DNA of 64,000 nucleotides from Alloyangia pacifica. GTDB lineage: Bacteria > Pseudomonadota > Alphaproteobacteria > Rhodobacterales > Rhodobacteraceae. Positions 26,674 to 35,783 of the stretch are shown piece after piece (position 1 is the first letter of the stretch; each line of letters starts with the position of its first letter). The DNA lies in assembly GCF_003111685.1 (NCBI RefSeq), contig NZ_CP022189.1:133501-197500 (forward strand), in the 5' to 3' direction. A program made the translations under genes and the position numbers. The notes under the pieces are model-generated. The model searched no databases. It saw only the letters and a program-made list of their open reading frames with translations, and had not been told where the DNA came from.

Positions 26674-27675
26674 ATGGACACGGTCGGAGATTTGGCGCGC
26701 AGCCTCGTGCTTGGCACGCATCACACGCGGCTCAACCGCGCCCTCGACCAGCTCGGCGTCGAGATCGCGACAGGCTTCCTGAGCGATCCGGCGCGGCACC
26801 TGCAGGGCGACGTCACCGGGCTGGTCGCGCTCGACCGCGACCTCTCGCGGCTCGAGGCCTTCCGCGTCAGCACGACCGAAGCCGCGGCGCGTTCGGCCAC
26901 GATGCAGACCACGCTCGAGGAACTGCAGGGCCGGGCCGAGTTGCTGTCGCAGGTGCTGCTCTCGGCCGAGCTGACCCCGACCCAGGAAATGCGAGAGACC
27001 TTCTCGGAAGAGGCGCGCAATGCCATGGGGCAGCTGCTCGCCGGGCTCAACCGCACGATCGGCGGTCGTTTTCTCTTTTCCGGCACGGCCAATGACACGC
27101 CCGCCGTCGAAGGGACGGCGGATATGCTCGACGACCTGCGGCTCGCCCTCTCCGGGCAGTCCACTGCGGCGGATATCGGCGCCGCGCTCGACACATGGTT
27201 CGACAGCGCCGGCGGCGGCTTCGAGACCACCGGCTATCTCGGGGCGACGCAGGACGCGAGCCCGATCCGCATCGGCAGCGGCGAGTCGGTTTCTCTGGAC
27301 ATCCGCGGCGATAATCCCGTTTTCCGTGCCTTGCTGAAATCCGTCGCCAAGGCGGCGCTGGCGACCGATGACACGCTGGCGCTCGCCCCCGAGGTGCAGA
27401 CCGAGCTGCTATCGCAGGCCGGCCGCGAATTGCTTGGTCATCAACAGGGCATCGTGGAGCTGCGCGCCGGGCTCGGCGCCAAGGAGGCCCGCATCGCGGA
27501 GATCACCACGCGCAACGCCGCCGAGCGTTCGGCCCTGAGCATGATGCGCGTGGATCTGGTCGGCACCGACAATTTCGAGGCGGCAACCCGCTACGAGACC
27601 ATCCGCGCGCAGCTCGAAAGCCTCTACGCGATCACCGCGCGCTCGTCGCAGCTCTCCTTGGTGGACTTCCTGTGA
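26674..27675 (+). CDS. flgL: Flagellar hook-associated protein FlgL
   Basis: Second junction protein, flagellin-like. It is 333 residues. The N-terminal coiled coil (NRALDQLGVEIATGFLSDPA) and C-terminal AATRYETIRAQLESLYAITA fit FlgL/flagellin D0-D1. FSGTANDTPAVEGTADML in the middle is typical of FlgL. Its stop overlaps the flgI start (ATGA). Confidence 0.92.
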   Translation: MDTVGDLARSLVLGTHHTRLNRALDQLGVEIATGFLSDPARHLQGDVTGLVALDRDLSRLEAFRVSTTEAAARSATMQTTLEELQGRAELLSQVLLSAELTPTQEMRETFSEEARNAMGQLLAGLNRTIGGRFLFSGTANDTPAVEGTADMLDDLRLALSGQSTAADIGAALDTWFDSAGGGFETTGYLGATQDASPIRIGSGESVSLDIRGDNPVFRALLKSVAKAALATDDTLALAPEVQTELLSQAGRELLGHQQGIVELRAGLGAKEARIAEITTRNAAERSALSMMRVDLVGTDNFEAATRYETIRAQLESLYAITARSSQLSLVDFL

Positions 27676-28799
27676 TGATCCGCGCGTGGGCTCTTCTGTT
27701 TCTTGCCGGAATCCTCGGCGCGGGTTTGCTCGGCAGTGCGGGACCATGTGCCGCGCAGGCGGTGCGCATCAAGGACCTGGTCGAGCTCGACGGCGTGCGG
27801 TCCAACGATCTGGTGGGCTACGGGCTGGTGGTCGGTCTCAACGCCACCGGCGACGGGCTGCGCAACGCGCCCTTTACCGAGGAAATCATGCAGAACATCC
27901 TCGAGCGGCTGGGCGTCAACGTCACCGGAGAGCAGTTCCGGCCGCGCAACGTCGCTGCGGTCTTCGTCACCGGGCGCTTGCCGCCCTTCGGCCGCGCCGG
28001 GAGCCAGATCGACGTGACGGTTTCGGCCATCGGTGACGCCAGCAGCCTGCTGGGCGGCACGCTGATCATGACGCCGCTCAACGCGGCAGATGGGCAGATC
28101 TACGCGGTGGCGCAGGGCACCGTGATCGCTGGCGGTGCCGAGGCGCAGGGCAATGCTGCGCGGGTGATTCAGGGTGTGCCAACCTCGGGGGTGATCCCTG
28201 CCGGCGCCCGGATCGAACGCGAGGTCGATTTCGATTTCACCCAGCTCGCAACCTTGAGACTGGCCTTGCGGGAGCCGGATTTCACCACTGCCGGTCGCAT
28301 CGAGCGGGTGATCAATACCGCGGTCGGGGCCGCGGCGGCGCGCATGCTGGATGCGGGCACGGTCTCGGTCGATCTGCGCCGCACCGGCGCCGGGTCTCCG
28401 GCGCGGGCGGTGGTGGCGATCGAGAACCTGCCGGTGGAGCCGCAGCGCCGCGCTCGGGTGGTTGTCGACCAGCGTTCGGGCACGATCGTCATGGGCGAGG
28501 ATGTGCGCATTTCGCGTGTCGCGGTCTCGCAGGGCAATCTCACCTTGCGCATCGACGAGGCGCCCCTGGTGGTGCAGCCCAACCCGTTCGCCGAGGGGCA
28601 GACGATCGTGGTGCCCCGCAGCAACGCCAATATCGTCGAGGAACCGGGCATCGGCCTTGCCGAGGTGCCGGGAGGGACCTCGCTGTCGGAGGTGATCGCC
28701 GGGCTCAATGCGCTGGGGGTTTCGCCGCGCGACATGATCGACATCCTCAAGAGCATCAAGGCGGCGGGCGCGCTCCATGCTGAATTCGTCGTCATGTGA
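27675..28799 (+). CDS. flgI: Flagellar P-ring protein FlgI
   Basis: Periplasmic P-ring of the basal body. It is 374 residues with a signal peptide (LLFLAGILGAGLLGSAGPCA). The mature protein has IKDLVELDGVRSNDLVGYGL and VVGLNATGDGLRNAPFTEE, strongly conserved in FlgI. The C-terminus has SLSEVIAGLNALGVSPRDMI. I prefer the ATG at 27675, overlapping the flgL stop, over a GTG 3 bp earlier. Confidence 0.96.
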   Translation: MIRAWALLFLAGILGAGLLGSAGPCAAQAVRIKDLVELDGVRSNDLVGYGLVVGLNATGDGLRNAPFTEEIMQNILERLGVNVTGEQFRPRNVAAVFVTGRLPPFGRAGSQIDVTVSAIGDASSLLGGTLIMTPLNAADGQIYAVAQGTVIAGGAEAQGNAARVIQGVPTSGVIPAGARIEREVDFDFTQLATLRLALREPDFTTAGRIERVINTAVGAAAARMLDAGTVSVDLRRTGAGSPARAVVAIENLPVEPQRRARVVVDQRSGTIVMGEDVRISRVAVSQGNLTLRIDEAPLVVQPNPFAEGQTIVVPRSNANIVEEPGIGLAEVPGGTSLSEVIAGLNALGVSPRDMIDILKSIKAAGALHAEFVVM

Positions 28800-28863
28800 G
28801 CCGGGCAGGGGCGATGCCCCGTGCCGCGGGTTGCGAGAAAACCAGGGGTGAAGGAGTCACCGG

Positions 28864-29733
28864 ATGCTCGGCATCATCGGCATAGTTGTCATTTTCGGCA
28901 TGGTCTTTGGCGGCTACCTGGCAGCGGGTGGGAAGATGTCGATCATCATCAAGTCGCTGCCGTTCGAGATGATGATGATCGGCGGTGCCGCGGCGGGCGC
29001 CTTCCTGCTCGGAAACGACGGCAGCGTCGTGAAGCACACCCTCGCGGATATCGGCAAGGTGTTCAAAGGTGTGAAGTGGAAGCCCAATGACTACAAGGAG
29101 TTGCTCTGCCTGCTCTTCGAGTTGATCAAGCTCGCCCGGCAGAGCCCCGTGGCGATCGAGGAACACGTTGAATCGCCGGGCGAATCGGCAATATTTTCCA
29201 AGTACCCGAAGATCCAGAGCGACAAGGTTGCCATCGAGCTGATCTGCGACACGATGCGCTCGATGTCGATGAATTACGACGACCCGCACCAGGTCGAGGA
29301 GGTGCTCGACAAGCGGATCGAGGCGCTGGAAGAGCATCGCATGCATTCCAGCCACGCGCTGCAGAGCATGGCGGATGCTCTGCCAGCGCTGGGAATCGTA
29401 GCGGCGGTGCTCGGGGTGATCAAGACTATGGCCTCGATCGACCAGCCGCCAGAGGTTCTGGGCAAGCTGATCGGTGGCGCGCTGGTCGGCACGTTTCTCG
29501 GGGTCTTTCTTGCCTATGGCTTCATGGGCCCCTTCGCCAACAAGGTGAAGGCCGTGGTCGGAGAGGACCTGCATTTCTACAAGCTGATCCGCGAGGTGCT
29601 GGTGGCCAACCTGCACAACCACGCGACCAATATCTGCATCGAGGTCGGTCGGCAGAACACGCCGGCGCATTTCCGGCCGAGCTTCGTCGATCTCGAGGAG
29701 GCGCTGAAATCGGTCAAGCAGGAGGCAGCATGA
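28864..29733 (+). CDS. motA: Flagellar motor stator protein MotA
   Basis: Four-helix stator subunit that couples proton flow to torque. It is 289 residues. Helix 1 is IGIVVIFGMVFGGYLAAGG, helix 2 is LPFEMMMIGGAAAGAFLLG, then a long cytoplasmic loop, and helices 3-4 are near 175-235 (ADALPALGIVAAVLGVIKTM, LIGGALVGTFLGVFLAYGFM) with the conserved proline. GAAGGAG precedes the start. It overlaps the next gene by 4 bp. Confidence 0.96.
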   Translation: MLGIIGIVVIFGMVFGGYLAAGGKMSIIIKSLPFEMMMIGGAAAGAFLLGNDGSVVKHTLADIGKVFKGVKWKPNDYKELLCLLFELIKLARQSPVAIEEHVESPGESAIFSKYPKIQSDKVAIELICDTMRSMSMNYDDPHQVEEVLDKRIEALEEHRMHSSHALQSMADALPALGIVAAVLGVIKTMASIDQPPEVLGKLIGGALVGTFLGVFLAYGFMGPFANKVKAVVGEDLHFYKLIREVLVANLHNHATNICIEVGRQNTPAHFRPSFVDLEEALKSVKQEAA

Positions 29734-32045
29734 ACACCGGGTGGCAGGAGATCAGGCGCCGCGCCCGGCTTCCGGTCCTGTTGCTGGTCCTTCTGCTGGA
29801 GCTGCGGCCGGACCCCACCGCGGCGCAGCAGGTCGTGCTGCGCAGTGGGGAGCATGACGGTTTCACCCGGCTGGTTCTCGACCTTCCCGAAGGCCTTGGC
29901 TGGCAGGGAGTCCCGGGTCGGGACGGCGCCAGCTACCTGGTCGAGCTGGCGAGAGGCGGCTTCGACATCCGTCTCGACGACGTTTTTCGGCGCATCGGCC
30001 GCGACCGGGTTGCTGCGGTCTCGGCGCTGCCCGGCGGAACGGGGGTCGAACTGGCGCTGGCCTGCGATTGCGTGGTGGAGAGCTCGCTCCACGACGGGCA
30101 CTTGGCCGTGCTCGACGTGCGGCCGCGCCGGGCAAATGAGCCCAGACCCGCGCCGCCCCCTGCAACCGCGCAGGCGAACGGGGCGGCGCGGGTGGAAGAC
30201 GGGACCGTGGTCGAGACACCGGGGGCGCAGCCAGGGCTGGACCTCGGTCTGCTTCCCGGCCTGTCCGACGCCACGGGGGCGCGGCGGTTGCTGCCGACCT
30301 TCGATCCGGGACCGCGGCTGGTCGACGAGGCGCGGACCCCCGCGGCGGATCGCGAGATCGCCCGGAGTTTCGGCCAGTCCCTCGCCGAGGAACTCGCCCG
30401 CAGCGCCACGCAGGGTCTGCTTGACGCCGATGGGCCGCTGCAGGAACCGACGGAACAGGCCTCCCCGCCGGAGGATGGCTCCGGTGCCGAGGCAGATCGC
30501 GCGGCGCAGGCCCGGGATCCGATCAGCGCCGAGATCCTGGCAGGTTCGGCGGCGCGCGGGTTCGGCGGCACCTCGGTGTTGCGCCTGGGCGGGCAGCGGG
30601 CCTGTGTCGAAGATCGGCGCCTCGACCTTCCCGGCTGGTTCGGCGAGGAGGGCGAAGCCGGCGCCGTTGCGCGGCTCGGGGCGCTGCGCAGCCGGCTGCT
30701 GGGAGAGTTCGACCGCATCGACACGCAAGTGCAGCGCGACCTTGCGCGGCTCTACATCTCTCTCGGGTTCGGTGCCGAGGCGCGGACGCTCTTGCGGCTC
30801 GAGAATGACATTCCCGACCCGGTGCTGATGACTCTGGCGACGCTGACCGAGGGCGGCGCCGATCCGGCGGGGGTGTTTGCCGGGCAGAGCGAGTGCCCCG
30901 GTCGCGCCGCGCTCTGGGCGGTGCTTGGCGCGCGCGGCTTGCCGGACACGGCGCAGATCGCAGTGCCGACGATCATGGCGACCTTCGAGGAGCTGCCTCT
31001 CGGGCTGCGCCGTATCCTCGGCCCGCGGCTGTCCGAGCGCCTTGCCGAGGAGGGCGAGTTCGACGCCGCACGCAACGTCCTGTCGCGGCTTGCGCGGGCG
31101 TTGGGGCGAGTGACCGAGGAAATGCAGCTCGCCGCGGCGCGGATCGCCCGGGCCACGGGTGCCACGGCAGAGGCGGAAACGCTGCTCTCCGAACTGATTG
31201 CCGCGCCGGGCGAGCTGGGGGTCGCCGCGGCGGTCGAAAGCATCGACCTCGCCACCGCCGAGGGCCACCAGGTACCGCCGGAAATGGTCGAGCTGACCGG
31301 CGCCTACAGCACCGAGCGACGCACGACCGACTCGCGCGATGCGATCTGGCTGGCGCATGTGCGGGCGGCTTGGGCCAACGCCGAATTCGACCGGGCCTTC
31401 GCCGAGATTTCCGGCCCCGCCGAAGTTGCCGCCGAGACGCGCCTGCGCGCCCGGACAGAGGCCCTGGAGGCGCTCACCGCCTCGGGCCCGGACGCGAAAT
31501 TCCTGCGGCACGCGCTCGAACCTCTCAACCTCGCCCTCGCGACGGTGGACCCCGGTCTCGCGCTGCAGGTCGCGGACCGGCTCCTGGCGCTGGGCTTGCC
31601 CGAGGCTGCCGGGCGCTGGCTTGCGGGGCCCGCGCCGCCAGGGCGGGCACATGACTGGCGGCTTCTGGAGGCGCGTCTGGCGCTTGCGAGCCAGCGGCCC
31701 GAGGCCGCGGAAATCGCGCTGGTCGGGCTGCAGGGCGATGACGTGCTCCGGCTGCGTGCCGAGGCCCGCGAGGGCATGGGGGACTTCGAGTTTGCCCAAA
31801 CCGCCTACGAGCAGCTCGGCGATGCGCAGAACGCGGCGCGCCTCGCCTGGCTCGCTGGAGATCTCGAAGCGACGGCGCGCGGCGAGGACCCGGTGCTGGC
31901 CGAAGCCGCGGCGCTGGCACGCGCGGCACCGCCGGAGGCAGGCATGCCCTCTCTGGAGCAGGGGCAGGCGCTGGCCGAGAGCGGCAAGAGCACGATCGAG
32001 ACGATCCGCGCCTTGCTCGCCGAAAGCGCGGTTCCAGCGCTCTGA
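29730..32045 (+). CDS. Unrecognised periplasmic protein coupled to motA; AMIN-like N-terminus and helical repeats
   Basis: I do not recognise a named family. The protein is 771 residues. A signal peptide (LPVLLLVLLLELRPDPTAA) is followed by a beta-rich segment of about 100 residues (VVLRSGEHDGFTRLVLDLPE to GHLAVLDVRP) that reads like an AMIN-type wall-binding domain. A low-complexity acidic/proline linker covers about 130-290. From there to the end it is Ala/Glu/Leu-rich with repeated helical pairs like TPR repeats (for example AREGMGDFEFAQTAYEQLGD). It overlaps motA (ATGA), so a stator- or wall-linked motility role is likely. Rhizobial MotC is an analogy only. Confidence 0.75.
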   Translation: MNTGWQEIRRRARLPVLLLVLLLELRPDPTAAQQVVLRSGEHDGFTRLVLDLPEGLGWQGVPGRDGASYLVELARGGFDIRLDDVFRRIGRDRVAAVSALPGGTGVELALACDCVVESSLHDGHLAVLDVRPRRANEPRPAPPPATAQANGAARVEDGTVVETPGAQPGLDLGLLPGLSDATGARRLLPTFDPGPRLVDEARTPAADREIARSFGQSLAEELARSATQGLLDADGPLQEPTEQASPPEDGSGAEADRAAQARDPISAEILAGSAARGFGGTSVLRLGGQRACVEDRRLDLPGWFGEEGEAGAVARLGALRSRLLGEFDRIDTQVQRDLARLYISLGFGAEARTLLRLENDIPDPVLMTLATLTEGGADPAGVFAGQSECPGRAALWAVLGARGLPDTAQIAVPTIMATFEELPLGLRRILGPRLSERLAEEGEFDAARNVLSRLARALGRVTEEMQLAAARIARATGATAEAETLLSELIAAPGELGVAAAVESIDLATAEGHQVPPEMVELTGAYSTERRTTDSRDAIWLAHVRAAWANAEFDRAFAEISGPAEVAAETRLRARTEALEALTASGPDAKFLRHALEPLNLALATVDPGLALQVADRLLALGLPEAAGRWLAGPAPPGRAHDWRLLEARLALASQRPEAAEIALVGLQGDDVLRLRAEAREGMGDFEFAQTAYEQLGDAQNAARLAWLAGDLEATARGEDPVLAEAAALARAAPPEAGMPSLEQGQALAESGKSTIETIRALLAESAVPAL

Positions 32046-32133
32046 CCGGGTGATCCTGGTCGGCGCAGCTTGGCCGGAAAGGAAATCGAAAGCGAATCTG
32101 CCTAGACCGACAGGATGATCTGCAGGATGCGGA

Positions 32134-32916
32134 ATGAGAGACTTGAGACCCGGACCTCCTAGATCGCGCACCCCGAACCGCTGTGGCTGCCGGCGGCAGG
32201 ACGCTGGGCATGCGGGCCTCCGCGACGCCGCGGGTGGCGCGCTGCTCGCGGTGGTCCTTTTGTTCTTGGGTCTGGCGGCGCCCGCGCGGGCAAGCGCGGC
32301 GGCAGAAGATAGGCTGCGCTGCGATCGCGCCGCCGTTCTGGCGGCAGAGCGGCTCGGGGTTCCCGTCCCGATCCTGCGCGCTGTCACCCGGGTCGAGACC
32401 GGGCGCCGCCGCGACGGCGCGCTGCAGCCCTGGCCCTGGACGGTGAACCTCGGCGGTGACGGCTTCTGGTTCGACAGCGCCGCAGAGGCGCGGGCCTTTG
32501 CTGCCGGGCAGCTGGCGCGCGGCCGTCGCAACATGGACATTGGCTGCTTCCAGGTGAACGTCCGGTGGCACGGGAAGGCTTTCGACTCCACCGACGAGAT
32601 GTTCGATCCCGAGGCGAACGCGCTCTATGCCGCAGGGTTTCTCAAGCGGCTGCATGGCGAGGAGGGGGATTGGGACAGGGCGGTGGCCGCCTATCACAGC
32701 CGCACGCCGGAATATGCGCGCCGCTACATCGCGCGCTATCGCAGCGTGCGCGAGTCGCTCGCCGGAGCGCCGCCTCCTGAGGCCGCCCGCGACAACGGCT
32801 TTCCGCTGCTGGTGGGGCAGGGCGCGCGCTTGCCTGGCTCGCTGACGCCCCTGGGAGGCGCGGCGCGCCCCTTCCTCGACCTGCGCCAGGGTCGGCGCGA
32901 TCCGGCGGGGGGCTGA
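32134..32916 (+). CDS. Lytic transglycosylase (SLT family), flagellar-locus type
   Basis: Probably opens the peptidoglycan for rod assembly, like SltF of Rhodobacter sphaeroides. It is 260 residues from this start. A hydrophobic export signal (ALLAVVLLFLGLAAPARASA) sits unusually far in, after about 35 residues, so the start is uncertain. The SLT core has ILRAVTRVETG with the candidate catalytic glutamate, NMDIGCFQVNVRWHG, and WDRAVAAYHSRTPEYARRY. It lies 3 bp before flhA. The FlgJ encoded in this cluster lacks a muramidase domain, which fits a separate enzyme here. Confidence 0.85.
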   Translation: MRDLRPGPPRSRTPNRCGCRRQDAGHAGLRDAAGGALLAVVLLFLGLAAPARASAAAEDRLRCDRAAVLAAERLGVPVPILRAVTRVETGRRRDGALQPWPWTVNLGGDGFWFDSAAEARAFAAGQLARGRRNMDIGCFQVNVRWHGKAFDSTDEMFDPEANALYAAGFLKRLHGEEGDWDRAVAAYHSRTPEYARRYIARYRSVRESLAGAPPPEAARDNGFPLLVGQGARLPGSLTPLGGAARPFLDLRQGRRDPAGG

Positions 32917-32919
32917 GTC

Positions 32920-35013
32920 ATGGCCGAGATGACCGCCGCCGCCACCCCCGGCCTTTTCCGACCGACGGTGCTGCTCGCCGTGGCGCTGATGGCGATCATC
33001 GTGATGATGATCCTGCCGATGCCCTCGCTGGTGCTCGACCTTGGCCTCGCGGTCTCCTTCGGCCTGGCGATCCTGATCTTTACCGTCACGCTCTTCATCG
33101 AGCGGCCGCTGGATTTTTCCTCTTTCCCGACGATCCTGCTCGGCGCGCTCATGCTGCGGCTCTCGCTCAACGTCAGCTCGACCAAGTTGATCATAGGGCA
33201 GGGGCACACGGGCACCGGCGCCGCCGGTGACGTGATCGAGGGATTTGCAAATTTCGTCATGGGCGGCAGCGTCTTTCTTGGGCTAGTGGTCTTCGGCGTG
33301 CTGATGATCGTGAACTTCGCGGTGATCACCAAGGGCGCCGCGCGCATGGCCGAGGTGGGCGCGCGCTTCGCGCTCGACGGCATGCCGGGCAAGCAGCTGG
33401 CGATCGACAGCGACATGTCCGCCGGCGCCATAGACCATGCCGAGGCCAAGCTTCGCCGCGAGCGCGAGCAGCAGGAGACGACCTTCTTCGGCTCGCTCGA
33501 CGGCGCCTCGAAATTCGTCAAGGGCGACGCTGTGGCGGGGCTGCTCATCACCCTGCTGAACCTCGTGATGGGCATGATCATGGGGATTTTCGGCCATGGA
33601 ATGGCGCTGGGAAACGCCTTCGAGACCTACGCGATCCTGACGGTCGGTGATGGGCTGGTCTCGCAGATACCGGCAGTGATCATCTCCATTGCCTCGGGGC
33701 TCCTGCTCGCCCGCGGTGGCGCCACCGGCGCGACCGATGTCGCCGTGGTCGGGCAACTGGCGCGGCATCCGGCAGCGTTGGGGACGGTGGGCCTGCTCAT
33801 GGCGCTCTTCGCGCTGGTGCCCGGTTTGCCGTTCGTGCCCTTCATGTTGGGCGCGGCGATCCTTGGCACGCTTACGTTGCGGATGCGGCGGCGCCTGTCC
33901 CTTGCGGATACGGCGGCACTGCGCGAGGCGCAGCCCGACATTCCGCGCGAGCGGCCGATCGGGGATCTGCTCGACCTCGATGAGATCCATCTCGAATTCG
34001 CTCCCGACCTGGTGGACATGGTGCTCGATCCGGGCACCGGGCTCGACATCCGCATCGCCAACATGCGTCGGCACGTGGCGGCGAGCTACGGGCTGATCTT
34101 GCCCGAGATCCGGCTCACCGACGCGCCGGCGCTGGCAACCGGCGTCTACGTGATCCTCGTGCATGGGGTTGAGGTGGCGCGGGGCGAGCTCAATCCCGAC
34201 CTGGTACTGGCGCTGGTGCCCGACGAGCCCCGCGCCCTGCCCGACGGTCGCGATGTGACCGAGCCGGTCTACGGCGCCCCCGCGCGCTGGATCCGCCCCG
34301 AGGATCAGGACCGTGCGGCGCTCACCGGGGTCACCATCGTCACCCCGGCCGAGGTTCTGGCGACCCATCTTCTCGAGGTCATCAAGCGCAATTTCGGCCG
34401 GCTCCTGACCCTCAAGGCGCTGCGCCGTCTGCTCGACGAGATGGTCTCGCTCTCCGATCCCGCGCGGGCCGAGGCGAACCGGCGGCTGCTCGACGAGCTG
34501 ATCCCCGACAAGGTGCAGATCGACACGCTGCACGTGGTGCTGCGGCTGCTGCTCGAGGAGCAGGTGAGCATCCGCAACCTGCCGCTGATCCTCGAGGCGG
34601 TGGCCGAGATGCGCGGCCAGCAGAGCGCTCCCGAGGCGATCTGCGAGCACGTTCGCCAGCGGCTCGGTTTCCAGCTGGTCGCGGCGATGCGGCGCGACGA
34701 CGGTACCATCCCACTGATCCAGCTTGCTGCCGAATGGGAGGATACATTCGCCAGCCACCAGGTCGATGGCGGGCGCGGCGTGCTCGACGTGGCGCTGCCG
34801 CCCGACACCTTCGAGGCGCTCACCCGCGGCATCGCCGAGGAGGTCGGCAACGCCGGTAGTCGCGGCATCTACCCGGCGCTGGTGACCTCCTCGCGGCGCC
34901 GCAGGTTCCTGCGCACGATCATGGCAGCCAAGGGGCTGTCGACACCGGTTCTCTCCTTCGAGGAAATCGGCCTCGAGGCGCGCCCGGCCCTGGTCGGGCT
35001 GGTTGCCGCATGA
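32920..35013 (+). CDS. flhA: Flagellar export apparatus protein FlhA
   Basis: Ion-driven export gate of the flagellar type III system. It is 697 residues. Eight N-terminal membrane helices are visible, with the FHIPEP-region equivalents LRLSLNVSSTKLIIGQGHTG and AVITKGAARMAEVGARFALD and GMPGKQLAIDSDMSAGAID. The cytosolic nonameric-ring domain begins near 330. It overlaps fliR by 4 bp. Confidence 0.96.
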   Translation: MAEMTAAATPGLFRPTVLLAVALMAIIVMMILPMPSLVLDLGLAVSFGLAILIFTVTLFIERPLDFSSFPTILLGALMLRLSLNVSSTKLIIGQGHTGTGAAGDVIEGFANFVMGGSVFLGLVVFGVLMIVNFAVITKGAARMAEVGARFALDGMPGKQLAIDSDMSAGAIDHAEAKLRREREQQETTFFGSLDGASKFVKGDAVAGLLITLLNLVMGMIMGIFGHGMALGNAFETYAILTVGDGLVSQIPAVIISIASGLLLARGGATGATDVAVVGQLARHPAALGTVGLLMALFALVPGLPFVPFMLGAAILGTLTLRMRRRLSLADTAALREAQPDIPRERPIGDLLDLDEIHLEFAPDLVDMVLDPGTGLDIRIANMRRHVAASYGLILPEIRLTDAPALATGVYVILVHGVEVARGELNPDLVLALVPDEPRALPDGRDVTEPVYGAPARWIRPEDQDRAALTGVTIVTPAEVLATHLLEVIKRNFGRLLTLKALRRLLDEMVSLSDPARAEANRRLLDELIPDKVQIDTLHVVLRLLLEEQVSIRNLPLILEAVAEMRGQQSAPEAICEHVRQRLGFQLVAAMRRDDGTIPLIQLAAEWEDTFASHQVDGGRGVLDVALPPDTFEALTRGIAEEVGNAGSRGIYPALVTSSRRRRFLRTIMAAKGLSTPVLSFEEIGLEARPALVGLVAA

Positions 35014-35777
35014 CCGGGCTCGTCCCGCTGGCAGAGATGGGCACGCAGGGGCTCTGGCTCGGCCTGCTGGTCCTGCTGCGCGTCGGCGCTGCGCTCTTCG
35101 CGCTGCCAGGCCTGGGCGAGAGCTGGGTGCCGGCGCGGCTGCGGCTCGTGCTGGCCCTGCTGCTGAGCGCCGCGATCCTGCCGGCGGTCACCGCCACGCT
35201 GCCCACCGGCTCGCCTACCTTGGCGCTGCTGCTGCGCGCCCTGGCGACCGAGACTGTCGCCGGTCTCTTCCTCGGGGTGATGCTGCGGCTCTTCGTCTTT
35301 GCGCTGCAGACCGCCGGCACCATTGCCGCGCAGGCGACATCGCTCTCGCAACTGCTTGGGACTGCCGCGGCGGATCCGATGCCGGCCCTGGGGCATGTGC
35401 TCAGCGTTGCCGCGCTGGCGCTGCTCATGGCGACCGGCTTTCACGTCAAGGCCGCCGGCTACCTGATCCTCTCTTACGACATCTTGCCGCCGCTGGCGCT
35501 GCCTGACCCGGCGATTCTGGCGCAAGTCAGTCGCGCCGAGGTCAGCCGCGCCTTCGCGCTGGCCTTCTCGCTTGCCGCGCCATTCGTGATCCTCTCGGCT
35601 CTCTACAACCTGACGCTCGGCTTCATCAACAAGGCGATGCCTCAGCTCATGGTCGCCTTCGTCGGTGCGCCGGTGATCACCTTCGGAGCGGTTGCGCTGA
35701 TGGCGCTGGTGGCGCCCACGCTGCTGGCGGTCTGGCTGGCGCAGGTCGACCACTTCCTGTCGGCCCCCTTTCGGTAG
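35010..35777 (+). CDS. fliR: Flagellar export protein FliR
   Basis: Membrane part of the FliPQR export channel. It is 255 residues and strongly hydrophobic, with several helices (LGLLVLLRVGAALFALPGLG, LVLALLLSAAILPAVTA). LYNLTLGFINKAMPQLMVAF is a conserved FliR segment near the C-terminus. It lies between flhA and flhB. FliP, its obligate partner, is not encoded in this window. Confidence 0.94.
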   Translation: MTGLVPLAEMGTQGLWLGLLVLLRVGAALFALPGLGESWVPARLRLVLALLLSAAILPAVTATLPTGSPTLALLLRALATETVAGLFLGVMLRLFVFALQTAGTIAAQATSLSQLLGTAAADPMPALGHVLSVAALALLMATGFHVKAAGYLILSYDILPPLALPDPAILAQVSRAEVSRAFALAFSLAAPFVILSALYNLTLGFINKAMPQLMVAFVGAPVITFGAVALMALVAPTLLAVWLAQVDHFLSAPFR

Positions 35778-35783
35778 CGCGCG

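Noticed and set aside
29577..32591. 1004-codon minus-strand open frame opposite motA and the 771-residue gene
   Set aside because: Arg/Pro/Ala-rich shadow with no domain. The plus-strand frame has a signal peptide and coupled start.
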